64,000 nucleotides of DNA from positions 1,349,968,050-1,350,032,049 of the forward strand of contig OY856411.1 of the NCBI GenBank assembly GCA_963693085.1, written 5' to 3'. The position numbers and the translations under genes were made by a program. The notes beneath the pieces were generated by a model. The model was not told where the DNA came from. It searched no databases and worked only from the letters and a program-made list of their open reading frames with translations. This DNA comes from Alisma plantago-aquatica. Its lineage: Eukaryota; Streptophyta; Magnoliopsida; Alismatales; Alismataceae. Positions 23,003 through 35,182 of this stretch are shown in pieces. Positions within the stretch are counted from its first letter, which is position 1; each line of letters opens with the position of its first letter.

Positions 23003-25740
23003 ACTAGTAAACACACACGTGAACAAAGGAATTATATTATCTTAAAAAAAGTTAGTATTTATAATATATTGATTATTTTTATTTTATTTTTCAAATGTCT
23101 CTAGGTGTTGCTTCAAACTAAAACAAATAGTAAATTAAATTTATTCAATATAAAATATTACTTTCATAATCAAATATTTACACAAATTATATATAGTTGA
23201 AGGCTATAAGTTGCTTGACTATCATTACTATGGATTCTTAGTTTTTTTATTATAAAAGTAAGATAAGATAGTTTAACAAACAACTCTCATATGTGTGGAT
23301 TTTAATTGGAACTTATTCTATATGATATTGTACATAGTAAATGACTTTGTACATTGATCTTCAAATTTAATATTAAAATTTAGCTCAAATCTAATTTCAT
23401 GCTGAATAAGAAAATGAGAAATGGTAAATATAGTTTTAATTTATTTTATTATAACTATATACATGAAAATCACATGAATCCCAATAAAAATAGAACAAAA
23501 TCAGAAGTCATTTATAATATGAATAGAATATATTTGAATACATTTTTATGTGATCATACTATTGCAAATACAATGCTATTTGTAAAATATAAGAACATAT
23601 GACCATGGAATACTCTATATATAATTTAAGGAATAAAAGATTTGTTTTCCTCTCCCACAAACTATGTACTCAATAGATTCAGGTGAAAATCGTTTACTCT
23701 TAAAAAGAACCATCCAGATCTCTTTCTATACTAGAAATCATATTGGAATGATCCCCAAATATCATATGTGGTTTCCAATATCAACCAAGAAAGTGCTAAA
23801 AATTGAGCACAACATATAAAATTTAAAAATTTCAAACTTCATACACATCAAAAATTAACCACATGACAAGACATGATTATAAAAATAGATACATAGAAGA
23901 AAAACATATATATACCTTGGAGTATTTAATAGAATAAATGTGTCAACTAATGTTGGAAAAACTGACTAAGTTTGGTTGTTATATGAAGCAAACTACGTCA
24001 ATTTCTTGGATGAGATAAGCTACATAAAAATCTGGTCTTACAGTAGTCTATGAAAGGATTTCTCCTTAAAACATCATCACCTGAAGTACATCACTTATTT
24101 GGTCTTATACTGAAAAATGTAAGTTGGACTGGGCATTCTAGAATATTGAGAATAGGATGACTGATCAACCTTGGAGATTTGTAAGGTTAGAACTGACTAC
24201 CATCTCTAGAGCCTGCAATCCCTGATGTCAAGGTGAAGTACCCCATTTCTTCTAATGATAATATATCACTTGACATTTATTCATGACAAAACCACTATTC
24301 CATGAGAAAGAAGGTCAGATGGTGCGGTAAATGGCTCAAAAGTTTTGATTTTGAGGCAGTCACAACCTATTATAGATACAGAAAATGATAATCTTTGAAA
24401 AAATACAAAGGAAAATGAAGCAATGTATATATAAGCATGAAACTTTTGAGCGTTAAACATACATAAGATGTTCATTCGTCAAAGACCACATGTACGCCAT
24501 TGAATTCATAGGTTGCACTTGCGACTACTAGTATTATGATGCCAAGAGGATAATAAAACATTCTAAGTGTGGGATTTTATAGAAACTTGAGTTACAAATC
24601 TATAATATGCCAAGTGATGTGTGTCTCCTTCCAACTGCTTCCATTGAAGCAACATGTAGGGAAGTAGGGAGAGGAATAGAATCAAAGAGAACAAACATAA
24701 TTAGTTGTGTGGATGGTGGATGCTGTGAAAATGAAAAGTGATGCAACAATAGTAAGAGTTTCTTATTGGTTGTTCAATATGTCATATATGATGAAAGAGG
24801 ACCCAATTTGTGTCTTCTTAGAGGGGAGGGTTTTTTCTTCCTACTTTTTATTCTTCCCTAATCTACGATGTTTGTAGAGAGGTTGTTGGAGATGAGTCAA
24901 ATAGTGACATGAAGACAAAACATTAATAGGAGAAAGAGTGATGGTTTCATTTTTTGGAAAGACAATGCTATCCGGGTATTGTTGTTGAACATGTTCCTCC
25001 AACTATTTCATAGGTGGCAAGAGTGATAAGAGTGGAGGAGGGATTTATGTACTTGTTGAGATAAAACCATGGAGGGGAGGGAAAATTGATTGGGGTAAGA
25101 GAGAGATAATGACGGGAAAATAGTTGGGATATGAAAGAGTTGAGGAGAGAGATGGAAAGACTTGAGTTTTTTGAAGGACCATTTAAAATGGATGAAAGAA
25201 TAAGAGGGTATTGATGATAATAGGAGATATGTATGATATTGTTTTGATTTGAAACATAGTAGAATTTTTAAAGTAATTGTTATTGTTTATATTGGAGACA
25301 CATGAGAATAATTTAGATAGGCATTTTATTTGTAGGGAAAGACCTTTTTTCATTCTACTTACTACCTTTTATTGAATAAACTTTTGATTTAATGGTAAAT
25401 AATTAATAATCCTCCTCTCTCCTAATAATGTACTCCTTGATGTTATTTAGTTTAATAGGTGAATGGTTTCTACTTTGTGGGGAAGTAGGAGAGTATTATA
25501 GAACACATTTTGTTGGGATGTTGAGAGATAGTGAAATTGAAGATTACAAAGGTTATTGGGAGAGAGCGGGATGGAGGGCAAGTGTTGGGGATCGTGGCTT
25601 TTGGGAAAGGAGGAAGAAAAAATAAAAGGGGAAAACTCTATAGAAAAAGTATAGAAGAGAGAGGGTTAAGGAGAGTGCAACATTTTTAAAATAGAGTTGA
25701 TCTAATTGGCTAATGGCATAGTTATAATTACTAGAAAACA
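23003..25740. mobile_element. 2.7-kb insertion of unknown type at the gag/protease junction
   Basis: The copia coding sequence stops near 23002 (protease side) and resumes near 25741 (Gag knuckle side). The interruption is flanked by an imperfect 11-bp direct repeat, actagtaaaca at 23003-23013 and actagaaaaca at 25730-25740. No protein family could be read inside. It is AT-rich with a purine-rich right part (about 24640-25680). It may be a decayed LINE or another non-autonomous element; no terminal inverted repeats were evident. Confidence 0.5.
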
Positions 25741-25938
25741 TTCACTCTTTTTATAGTAGTATATACATATACCTAAAGTTGAGATATCTATCCTCGACTT
25801 CTTGTACTTTAGTTCATCAAGGTGGAGAGGGAATTTTTTTTTCAAAGTCCAACATGGAGACAATGGTGACAAATTGCCTCCCATAACCACTCCTCCTTTT
25901 GCTTTAAGTGTAGAAAAATTTTGGCTAGCTTTAGAACC
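25741..25938 (-). pseudogene. copia Gag zinc-knuckle region, decayed
   Basis: Minus-strand translation gives KGSKASQNFSTLKAKGGV, then a block ending LDELKYKKSRIDISTLGIC. This matches the usual copia order of a Lys-rich linker, a CCHC knuckle, then LEELKKKK and STSGI. The knuckle cysteines are largely lost. It joins the protease beyond the 2.7-kb insertion and the rest of gag beyond the hAT-like element. Confidence 0.7.
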
Positions 25939-26794
25939 TTTCTCAATAGGGCTGAATAGAAACCAAACTTGACCATCAAACCAAACCAAACTTGACCAAA
26001 CTGACTGGTTAAGTTTAGTTTAGATGGGTATTGTAGTTAAGTTTGGTTTGAGAAGTGTTTAGACCATTTTTCTTGGTCTAGTCATAGTTTGGTTATCTGG
26101 TTAACCAATCAGACCGAACTTGACCAACTCTGTATATGTGTATGTGTGATTTAGTTGATGTATAGACAATATTTTTAATTATCTCAACATTGTATTTATT
26201 ATTGGTATTCCAAATAACTTTTATATCAATGTTGTATTATATATAATTTAACATCTTTATTACATGTAATATACAAAACATTCAATCTAGTGTGGTAGAG
26301 AGTCTACTTAATTATGTGAATTAAGTTACTTGAGTCTATTTGTATATGGGCCTAAATGTGTCTTGGTCCATTAGGGTTTATTCTAAAGTCTTTATGCTCC
26401 CCCCTTCTCCTATATATAGGAGGAGATATCTCTTATCAAAGATAATGCATAACCTTCTTTTCCTTTACAAAATAATATTTAGATAATAAGATTTATTTCA
26501 TGTTATAAAGTACTGATATTTATTTAAGGGAATCAATAAGTTGATGTAACAATTGAATCAAATTATTACTGAACTACTTTTTACAAATCTTCATTTAAGT
26601 GTGTGACTAGTAAATACTAGGTAGTGGTGGTTTTAGACCAACTTTACCATTTTTCCAATCAAGTTAAGTTTGGTCTAGATCGTTTTAGTAGTCAAGTTTG
26701 GACTGGAATATTTATAGACCGCTATATGTGGTCTGGTCTATGGTTTTAGGGTCAAACCAGAATTGACCAGACCATGCCCAACCCTATTTCTAAT
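25939..26794. mobile_element. hAT-like non-autonomous element, ~840 bp, with target duplication
   Basis: The copia gag is split here. The inserted DNA runs from agggctgaatagaaacc (25948) to ...catgcccaaccct (26785); its ends are inverted repeats (agggctgaa / agggttggg). It is flanked by tttctcaat (25939-25947) and tttctaat (26787-26794), an 8-bp duplication with one extra base on the left. Subterminal regions on both sides are rich in ccaaac/gaccaaac and their complements, as in hAT elements. No transposase is encoded. Confidence 0.72.
26291..26585 (+). mobile_element. possible solo LTR inside the hAT-like element
   Basis: The stretch starts tgtggtagagagtctac and contains gggcctaaatgtgtcttgg, gtccattagggttta and a ctatatatagg TATA-like motif. 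It ends ...ctttttaca. This layout resembles small copia LTRs. A possible duplication aatct (26284-26288 and 26586-26590) is offset by two bases from the left TG. The call is tentative. Confidence 0.4.
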
Positions 26795-27354
26795 CTTTAC
26801 CTTTATCCTTGGACTTTCTTTTTCCTTCACTGACCAACAACACAAAATTGTTCTTGTCTTTTATTTGTCCCTTAGTAGTACCCAACATGCCAAGTAGCTC
26901 AGTCATGGCTTATCAAAGTTGTTCATATTGTAATTCATGAAAATTGCTTGTATGAATTCAGAAATGATTGCAAGATTACATATGTCACCAACTCATCACC
27001 TAAAGGAAGTCTTAGTATTGCAAGACTTTCCCAATACCCAATTAACTTGAGTACATGGGGTCCAACTAGTCACCCTATGCCATTTTTTCACTTAAATAGA
27101 GCCTTGGAAATATCATACCTCTCTTGAATTTCTTGCTCTTGATACATGTTCTTGATATGTCTAATCATCTTAATAACATCCATGCTCTCATGTTGCTTCT
27201 GAAGATCATGTTCCATGGAGAAAAGAATTAGGAATTTGATGTCCATAGTGTCATCAGAATGATTCTTGTGGGCATCCATTTTCTCTCTAGGCACATTTGG
27301 AGTTGGTTCATTAGGTATTGGTATGTCTAGGATATAGAGCTTATTCTCATGCAT
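26795..27354 (-). pseudogene. copia gag, N-terminal and middle part, broken
   Basis: The open segment 27354-27088 reads LYILDIPIPNEPTP, then VPREKMDAHKNHSDDTMDIK, HDLQKQHESMDVIKMIRHIK and ERYDISKALF. This is the Gag core of copia elements (UBN2/retrotran_gag type). Continuing left, ELLGMLGTTKGQIK- and LVSEGKRKSK-like blocks are readable between stops. The protein would form the particle around element RNA. It is severed from its knuckle region by the hAT-like element. Confidence 0.85.
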
Positions 27355-29148
27355 GAGAACAATTCACAACATCATGAATCAGTTGCTAAACTTATTTCAA
27401 TTTATATTTTTTCTCAAGGTTTGATCAGAATGAGAATACATTATGGATTGTGTTCTCCATTGATCTACAAAGAAGATATTTTGCATGAATCAATGGATTT
27501 GAACATTAATTTGATTCACATAATTGATTTTGAAGTTAATTAATTTTTCTCCCATTATTTTATTCAAATTAACATCCCTCACTATTCATTCAGAAGATTA
27601 TAATGAGCAATATTTTAGTGAGACAAGATCCAAAAAATCAAGTCATTGCTTAGCCAACGCAGACACTCATAACTTAATTACTATGATAGGTAAGAACTAC
27701 CAATTGCATCATATGTGATTCTTGGATAGATGATTTCACATATCCATATCAATCATTTTTATATGAATTATATGTCATCCTTATGCCTCTAGTTTCCTAA
27801 TACTATTATATCCACCTATTCAAGTCCAACCCAAGGCCAATACAATAAGTTTAGACCCCGCTTGAACGCCCACATACTTATTATCATGATTTGTCGAGGT
27901 AGGTGATGCACCATGATTAGCGCACCCACACTTAGTTGAACAAGGATTTTATGTTTATTACACTTGGAAGGCATCTTAAACATTTATATTATATTGAGGG
28001 GTTCATATATATATATATATATATAATATAATATAATATATATATATATATATAGAGAGAGGTTAGGAAGTATGTACCGGCCGGTACATGTAAGTTACGT
28101 GTACCAGCCATTAAAATGACATATGTGGAGCATGTTAATAAAATCCAACCATATGAATTGACGCATAATTATATAGATTACATGTGTTTAAAAAATCATA
28201 CCAATATCTCACATAGATCATGCGATATAGCAATATATCATCAAACGGTTCCTATAATTTCTGCAACTTACCGTTGATTAGATAAGACACAAATTCTTTC
28301 ATTCAATGATCTATGAATATCATATGTCGGTGATATTTGATACACATCTTATCTAAGTGGTATACACCACATCCATAAGGTTGGATATTGTATTTTAATT
28401 TTACAATTATCATAAATAAAGGTAGGCACATGCAAGCTACATGTACTCGTGTACACAATTCTTTTAGCCATATATATATATCCAAATATTTTATATATAT
28501 CATATAGTATAGCAATTACCACATGTCATAAAATAGAATATGACAACTAGTACAAAAACTTGAGCCAAAATGTATTGTAGAAAAATATACAAGATATTCA
28601 CATCTAGATGTAATCCTAGATCTACCTTTTCAGAGTTTCTGATCAGTGACCACCTGATCTGGCAAGTAGATCGGTTGATCATTATTTTGACATATCTAGT
28701 GTTGTTGTTGATCCATCATCTCATCTTGATCATGAACCCCCAAAGGACCATCCTGTTTGGTGTGGGCTTTTAATCTTTTCCTTCTCTCCACCATGGTTCA
28801 CTGGTGATGTGTTTGCATCATCCTATTCTAATTTCATAATTAAAATTTACATGGAGAAGGATATAGAGAAGCATGACATGCAGACCATATACATGTTACA
28901 TAGTCTTTTAATCAAATCAAAGTGGAAATATTACATGTTTCATATCACATCACAACAATCTAATTGCTATTTCCACATTCACCGAACAAAATGATTTGTA
29001 AGGCGTCATATGGATTATTATAATATACATAGATATCACATCATATATGATATTGGGTTATTTACATGGATACGTGATTGCACATTTATTCATTCAACAA
29101 ATCATTTATGATCCAAAAACCAAACCAGAACTAGATGCATACAATGTT
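27355..29148 (-). other. copia leader region
   Basis: This lies between gag and the primer site. No further coding block was recognised, and the start of gag was not found. It contains the (TA)n tract and MITE at 28011-28500. The remainder is AT-rich. Confidence 0.5.
28011..28500. mobile_element. MITE-like element with long imperfect inverted repeats in a TA tract
   Basis: The left arm (about 28051-28106, gagagaggttaggaagtatgt then a core and gtacatgtaagtta) and the right arm (about 28421-28480, ggcacatgcaagctacatgt then actcgtgtacacaattc) are inverted repeats of about 45 bp. At the left arm's core lies the perfect 14-bp palindrome gtaccggccggtac (28074-28087). Both ends abut TA-rich sequence: a long (TA)n/(ATAAT)n run on the left at about 28013-28051 and a short one on the right. 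It carries no gene. Confidence 0.6.
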
Positions 29149-29161
29149 GACTCTGATTCCA
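29149..29161 (-). other. copia primer-binding site
   Basis: The minus strand reads tggaatcagagtc one base away from the 5' LTR. This is a slightly mutated form of tggtatcagagc, complementary to initiator-Met tRNA, the usual primer of plant copia elements. Confidence 0.82.
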
Positions 29162-29162
29162 C

Positions 29163-31084
29163 TATTGGTTTATAGGGAAGGGCCATAATAGAATAAAAAA
29201 CTTCTTCCCTTTCTACCCAAATCATCAGATCTATCATATCCATAAAATGTCGATGAACAAAAGACATAAGAGGGGATAAAGGTCATACCTTTGTGCATAC
29301 TACTTTTACAACAAGTTGACACAACTTATGTTGGTAAAGAACTTGATGCTATGGATCTAGATCCAGAATTGCCACTAAGAAATCTCAATAAATAAGAAGA
29401 ACAAGATCCAAATTGGCCACCAAGAAACAACTTGTTGTAGTCTTGTAGCACGTGTTCTCCAAGCCTCCACTTGTTTTCTTTATCCTCTATATTGTCCACA
29501 TGGATGAGGGAGAACATGTTGCACCACTTTAGTCACTATGTTAATGAGGAAAGGGATTTTTTGTCGTGATACTCATTGCAAAACTCCCTTTCTTCTCTTA
29601 TTATGGACAACAATCCTTTGGGTTACTTCCTCTCCAAGAGAGAAAAGTTTGATGACCAACTTATCTCACAAGTTGTCTCAAAAGCTATCTAAACTGTTGG
29701 TATGTGCCCCCTTTACATAAGAGAGCCATATTCTTGGAAAAACCTAAATTTAATCCTTTCCTAATGGCTATCTGAAAAACAATTAAATTTTGAAATTGGA
29801 CTTGATTTGAAATTGCCCAATCTACTTTGTAGATAGCCTAATATTGTAAGTAGATTGGCCAATCATGAGAGTTCAGATCTAGATTTGAAATCTGAAACAT
29901 TCCCTGCCTAACTATGACTGTCCTATCGCAGAACCGGATCGCCCGATCTTAGATGTCTAGTGGAAAATTTAGTCAATCAATTGACTATCAATTGTTCTAT
30001 CGACCCAATCATTTGCTCATCTTATTAGACATTTTGATCGCATGATATGAGAGTTAGTTTGTTTATAATTTGAACGATTCTAATCATATGTTTTATTTTG
30101 AACTTTAAGTTCCTTATGTGTCTTATGTGTGTGACCCAGTAGGTTCCTAATTGTGTTGGTAGCAATGTTCAAAACAATAAAAGAAAAGATTGATGTCTAG
30201 TCCCACATCATTGCCATCCAATTAATATGAATGAGTTTAAGAACAACTACTACATGTAAAATGATCAATGTTGACATGACCATATGATCTCTTTGTCACA
30301 TATATGATTGAACACAAGGCATGGAATGCCATCCTCTCAACATTCAATCTATGTTCTACTAGATTCGACTATTTGAGATAATGTGAGCTCAATATTGTAT
30401 ATTGACTTTATAACCATGTCCATGAATTTCATAGTCTCACTTATCAAGTGGCCATGGGTATCACTCTAAAAGAGTGAATTTTTTATCTATATCATTGAAA
30501 GTATGCCCCATGTGTCATAGTGTACCCCATGAGCCCTTTCTGGAAACTCGTATTATAGAGCATGTTGGGCTAGTGTCAAAGTACTCAGAACAACATGTGC
30601 TACTAGAGTGACTTTGGTCTAAGGATCACAATCATCACTGTCTCATTGAGATATGACTCTGACATGTCATTATATGACTTCCATGTGTCAATGTCAAGGT
30701 TGCTTCGTCAAGTATAACTTGTTCTCTAACAAGTACCCATGCATATAAGTTGATATCCAATATCATGACTAAAGAGACATAGTCATCACTCACTATACAA
30801 TCTAGCCTTGTGTATTATTGTTCTTTAATACTATCCACAATAATAACTGGCTAGGGAGATAATAAGAATGAGTACTATTATCATACATACAATCTCATTC
30901 TTAGGTCCTTAACCTAAACCAAATGTCATTGAGTAAAACATTCTTTGTCCAATATTAGGTTCATTCATTGTATCAGTACTGAAACAAACATAATAAGCAT
31001 AATTTTGTTTTATTAATAATCAAATACAATACAAATATCACTTTTCCAATCATCATTGATGGATCTCAAGGCAAATAACCAACA
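29163..31084 (-). repeat. copia 5' LTR
   Basis: About 1.92 kb, aligning end to end with the split 3' LTR. Its plus-strand left end is tattggtttatagggaag, with the TG mutated to TA. Its right end is ...aataaccaaca, followed by the ATAAT duplication. Confidence 0.88.
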
Positions 31085-32902
31085 ATAATATCTTAATGTT
31101 TCTTTTTATAATACTCATAAGAATTATATTGAACAAGAATTAAATAAATATCCAAGAATTTTATTCATCACACATTGAGAAACATCAACAATCCTCAGAC
31201 ATTGATATATGTGTGTATTCATAAATATACATACCTCTTACATGAAGAGCACAATAATATTATGATGCACTTTAAGTGTGTGACCCAACCAATAAAGAAC
31301 AGTGTAAATCCTAGCAATCAATATGATATAAAAGTAGATACAACCCTAAAATGTCACCATGTATCAATATGATACTAATCAGGGTTCAGTCTTGGGTTTA
31401 GGTCTAGGTTTGATATTAGGGTCAATCTCAAAACCCTAATGATTTACACAATAAAGTAACCCTAAACTTTGTGTTCGTTGTAATATTCCACTGTCATTCA
31501 ATATCAATTAGATTACATCAAAGAATCATATTCCATAAGTTTAGCATGCTACTTATCAAACTTGGGGTTGAGTTACGGTTAAGAGTCAAAACCCTACTTC
31601 CCTCATATCATGTGTCATATGGATTAGAAACCGTGGTTAAGATTTATGTGGAACACTAAACATAACATAATGTTATCATTAGACTAGATCTCTTTTCATC
31701 GATTGAATAAAATATACACATTGTTTAATATAATATATGGTTTTCATATAATTAAAACAATCCAAGTGAAAAAAACGGAATGGAAGGATAAGAATACCCT
31801 TACCTCGTAGTGTTTCAATCTTGGGCTGGGGATTAATTATCCCCTCCTTCATCTTCATCCTCCTATTTCTTGACTTTGACTCTAATGATCCTGTGAGGAG
31901 GTCAATCTCACGATTGACTCTCCACTCCCAAGTTGTATTGATAGAATTCTGCTCCATGGACCTTCACCAACTTTCCCCAGACTCACTCGACCTCTTTCCA
32001 ATGGACTGTGATGATTGGGGCAGCGCTGACCATGTGTCAACTAGAGGTGCAAGAGCAAGGAAATGTGGAGGCTACTGAGAGTGGAGATGGCATGAAATTG
32101 AATGTATGGTAAGGTTCTCTGAGTTGTGAAGGAACTACATGGATGCTTATATAGGTAAGAGTGGTCGAGAAACCATTGCGGCTCAAAGTCTTCGAGAACT
32201 AGCTCTGTTGCGATATAGGTGTTATTTCCATGGGAGAAGATAATGGCAAATTCAGAGTTTGTTAGGTTCAGATTGACCTCACAAAATGTTTTGGGAGGAT
32301 TATCAAGAGAGACCACAGGATAGAGGGAGATTAGAAGGCAGAGAGGATTTCAAATCCTATTACCCTCCTGTCGAGATGTTGGTTATGGCCCGACCTTCAT
32401 TGGTTTTACATCCAATAGCCACATGAAGTGGCCACGCTATGTCGTCACACCCAGGGTCCAAGGTCCCTCTCTACTTAGGTCTATGACATGCTTTAAATCT
32501 GATTTAACTTGGATTAATCAACAACTTTCCATTATCTTCAAATTACCCTATAGATCACTATGAGATTTCGTGTGATCCCAAAATTTTGGATTATCGTTCC
32601 TTTATCCTTATATCAAATTTGGCAAAGTATGGTATCAAAAAGGCTTTAATAATTTCTCTTTCTATTTATATCAAGTATTTACTCAATTAAAGAACCTAGG
32701 TCACAAATAATCATATTATTATCTCAAAACATGGATTTGTCTTCACTTAGACATTATCTTAGGATCTTATCTGTCTTCTTTAATACTCAAAACTTCAAAT
32801 ACAAGCAAAGACTAGATAACTTCTTTAGTAATTATCTATGACACTTGTTACTTAATTTTTTTGGAATCATTGTCATTATCTCATCATTGGTTTACCAATC
32901 AA
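31085..32902 (-). mobile_element. old gypsy LTR, right copy, segment 2
   Basis: It resumes the LTR broken at 8599 and aligns with about 2730-5065 of the left copy, apart from the 490-bp segment absent here. Landmarks include tgcactttaag, agaatacccttacctcgtag, gaccttcaccaa and ctagatcactatgag-like sequence. A minus-strand TATA-like box (ctatataagc) lies at about 32145-32154. It ends at the LINE insertion site, 32902. Confidence 0.85.
32890..32902. repeat. target-site duplication of LINE 1, left
   Basis: gtttaccaatcaa here corresponds to gtttccaatcaa at 49872-49883, with one base missing. The uninterrupted left LTR copy has one related sequence here (gtttctcgaccaacc near 5067). The 12-13 bp length fits LINE target-primed insertion. 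Confidence 0.75.
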
Positions 32903-32941
32903 GAAATTCCAGTGAAATACCACAGCAATAGGGTTCGGGAT

Positions 32942-33660
32942 CCATGGAGGCAGCTGAGGTGGAAGCTGTGGAGGCAGAGGCTAAGACCACCACTCCCATC
33001 CCCCTGAATCCCAACATCATGAGCATGACTCTGACCGCATAGGAGCGGCTGATTCTGTGATAGAAGACTCCCACATGAATAAGGAAAATGATGATTCTAC
33101 TCAGGTCGACATCGTTGTTAGAATGGACTCTAGCATCAACGTGGTTAATGAAGATATCCCCAGGAAATCATATAAGGAGGCAAATGTTGGCAAGGACCTT
33201 GGGCTTCTTTCCTACATCAACCCGACGTCACCAGATGTCCTAACTATAGAGGACATCCAAGTGGATCTCAGCAGTGTCTTCCCCTCCTTCACCGTCAAAC
33301 ATGAATCCATCCAACACCTCCTCACACCATGGCAACATGCGGTGGTAGTCAAGGCAATCAACATCACCATCGAGTTCCAAGTGTTAGTCAAAAAGATCAA
33401 CATATTGTGGCAACCAATGACGTAATTCAAGATTATTGATTTAGACAATGGCTACTATATCGTTGAACTGGGAAACCAAGTAGATTATGTAAAAGCAATG
33501 ATCGGAGGCCCATGGATTGTCTTTGTCAGTTACTTGTCAATCTAATCATGCTCCTTGTCCTTCAAGCCCTCCGATCTGATCCCCCACAAGTTGGTAGTTT
33601 GGATCAAGGTCGTTGATCTACTGATCTTCTTGTACCAGAATCAACTCCTCGAGCAGATTG
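32942..33660 (+). pseudogene. LINE 1 ORF1, 5' part
   Basis: The likely start is the ATG at 32942, 39 bp into the element (MEAAEVEAVEAEAKTTT). The frame is lost near 33035 and continues in the frame of 33057-33425, which reads LTPWQHAVVVKAINITIEFQ and VLVKKINILWQPM. Beyond a stop come FKIIDLDNGYYIVEL and MIGGPWIVF. This is the DUF4283 domain of plant LINE ORF1 proteins, an RNA-binding partner of the RT. The copia insertion at 33666 cuts it before the knuckle, which lies at 45018-45062. Confidence 0.82.
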
Positions 33661-33665
33661 GTAAT
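33661..33665. repeat. target-site duplication GTAAT of Sirevirus 1, left
   Basis: GTAAT precedes the LTR start tgtt and is repeated at 44853-44857 after ...ccaaca. Confidence 0.93.
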
Positions 33666-35130
33666 TGTTCACCTAGAGGTTATACATTGTCCATATTTTG
33701 ATAATGAATCAACCATTCCATTCATATGTATCTAATATGTGTATTCGAGATTGATCTCAGGTTTTAGGTACATGAAAAGAATCAATTTACACAAGCCCTA
33801 GCTTGTTAAAGTTCAAGTCAAAAGCAATGCAAATGTGCTAATTAGGAAATCCATTCAAATGACCTTAGAAGAATTTTGTAATCACTTGTATTGATGATAT
33901 AACTTGTAACTAAGGTGAGAAAAATGTGTGAGACAATTAGTACCAAGTTTTAATCACTTTTAACCACATTTAAAAATTTATCACAGACTGCTGATCGGTC
34001 GAGTTACAATCTTGATCGATCCCTTAGATCAATTCTCTAATGTGTGCATCGTTCAAGTTGTGCATTCAGATAACTCGACCAAATGACTTACTGACCAAAT
34101 GTGAGTTTAACTAATCAGTCGAGTTTCCCAGGATAAACTCAACCGATAGTTTGAAAATTGTGTTAGTCTTTTAGCTGATCGGTCGAGTTACCTTTATTGA
34201 ATCTCGACTGAATGTACTATATGGAAAATGTAGAAAAAGTGATTCTAACCGTTGGTGACTTGTTTGGATGAAAATAGATTCGTTTCCTTGAGCAAAAATA
34301 GCTATAATTCGACCCTAAGTGTTCCCCAACTCAAGGGAGCACCCCCTGCTATAAATAGGACCACTTGGAGTTCATTCGAAGGTTGCTCATTCACTACACA
34401 CATGGTCCTAGCTATAGTTGAGTGTGCTACCACCCCTTGAGCCCCTTTCTCTCTCTAGTTTACACATCATTTTGTGATTTGTGAGTGAGTTAGGATTATT
34501 GTAAGAGAGCTCCACCTTTTTGCATGTAAAGCTCTCAGTCTTCCACTACTTCCATATCCCCTTCTTTAATGAAGAAAAGCTAAAGCAATCTCCATTGAGT
34601 GAAGAAGGAGTTTTAGTTGGTCCTCTTCAAGGTTGATGAATAGGTGGTGATCTTCTCTAGGTGAAGGAGAAGGCAAAGGCTAAAGATCCAAGAAGATAAG
34701 CAAAGTCCTTTAAGGGGGAAGACTTGAGCTTGAATGGGTAAGACCTAGGTGAAGGCTGGAGATTTAAGCTAAGTGGGTAAGTTCCTTGTTAAGGTGGAGA
34801 TCTCCCTGTGGTTGGATGGGTAAGTTCTTTGGTGGTCTATTGCTGTAAATCTCTATGGTGATATAATAGAGAAAAGCACTTGCAAAGTCCTAGAGGTTGA
34901 CCTCTCTAGGTAGTGTACTGACTCACTTCTAGTTTGAAGTGTGAAACCACTCTACATCCCTTTGTCAAGTGCTTTGTATCAATCTCTCTCATCCTTGCTA
35001 TGCTTGTTAGATAGGACTTCAAATTTCCATTAAGTTATTGCTCCTAATTGATATAATTTGAAGGTCTAATATGTTTGGTGAGAATTTTTGTAGCTCTATT
35101 CACCCCCCTCTAGAGCCCTTAGATTCAACA
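33666..35130 (+). repeat. Sirevirus 1 5' LTR
   Basis: 1465 bp, tgttcacctagagg ... agattcaaca. A TATA-like box (ctataaatagg) is at 34350-34357. The U3 part carries several gatcggtcgag / ctcgaccgat palindromic motifs (33993, 34177) and a stem-loop (34114-34147). Confidence 0.93.
34350..34357 (+). promoter_or_regulatory. TATA-like box in Sirevirus 1 5' LTR
   Basis: TATAAATA in the context gctataaataggaccac, conserved in the 3' LTR at 44077-44084. It is a plausible core promoter for the element's RNA. Confidence 0.7.
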
Positions 35131-35132
35131 AG

Positions 35133-35144
35133 TGGTATCAGAGC
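35133..35144 (+). other. Sirevirus 1 primer-binding site
   Basis: tggtatcagagc, two bases after the LTR, is complementary to initiator-Met tRNA. It is unmutated. Confidence 0.93.
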
Positions 35145-35182
35145 TAAGGATCTTCTCCAACAATCTCCCATGAGACAAGAAG

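Larger units (their letters stand above)
8600..31084 (-). mobile_element. Ty1/copia retrotransposon, minus strand, with nested insertions
   Basis: The element is bounded by LTRs of about 1.9 kb: 8600-9013 + 18913-20449 as the 3' LTR and 29163-31084 as the 5' LTR. It is flanked by a 5-bp ATAAT duplication. Its interior (20450-29162) reads on the minus strand gag, protease, integrase, RT, RNase H, which is the copia order. All frames are broken. Insertions carried inside are an Athila-like gypsy element in the 3' LTR, a 2.7-kb unknown segment at the gag/protease junction, a hAT-like element in gag and a MITE in the leader. By eye the LTRs differ at nearly a fifth of positions in a 130-base sample. 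Confidence 0.92.

Noticed and set aside
28011..28051. TA-rich run considered as replication origin or matrix site
   Set aside because: It is a simple microsatellite at the edge of a MITE. Nothing else supports an origin.
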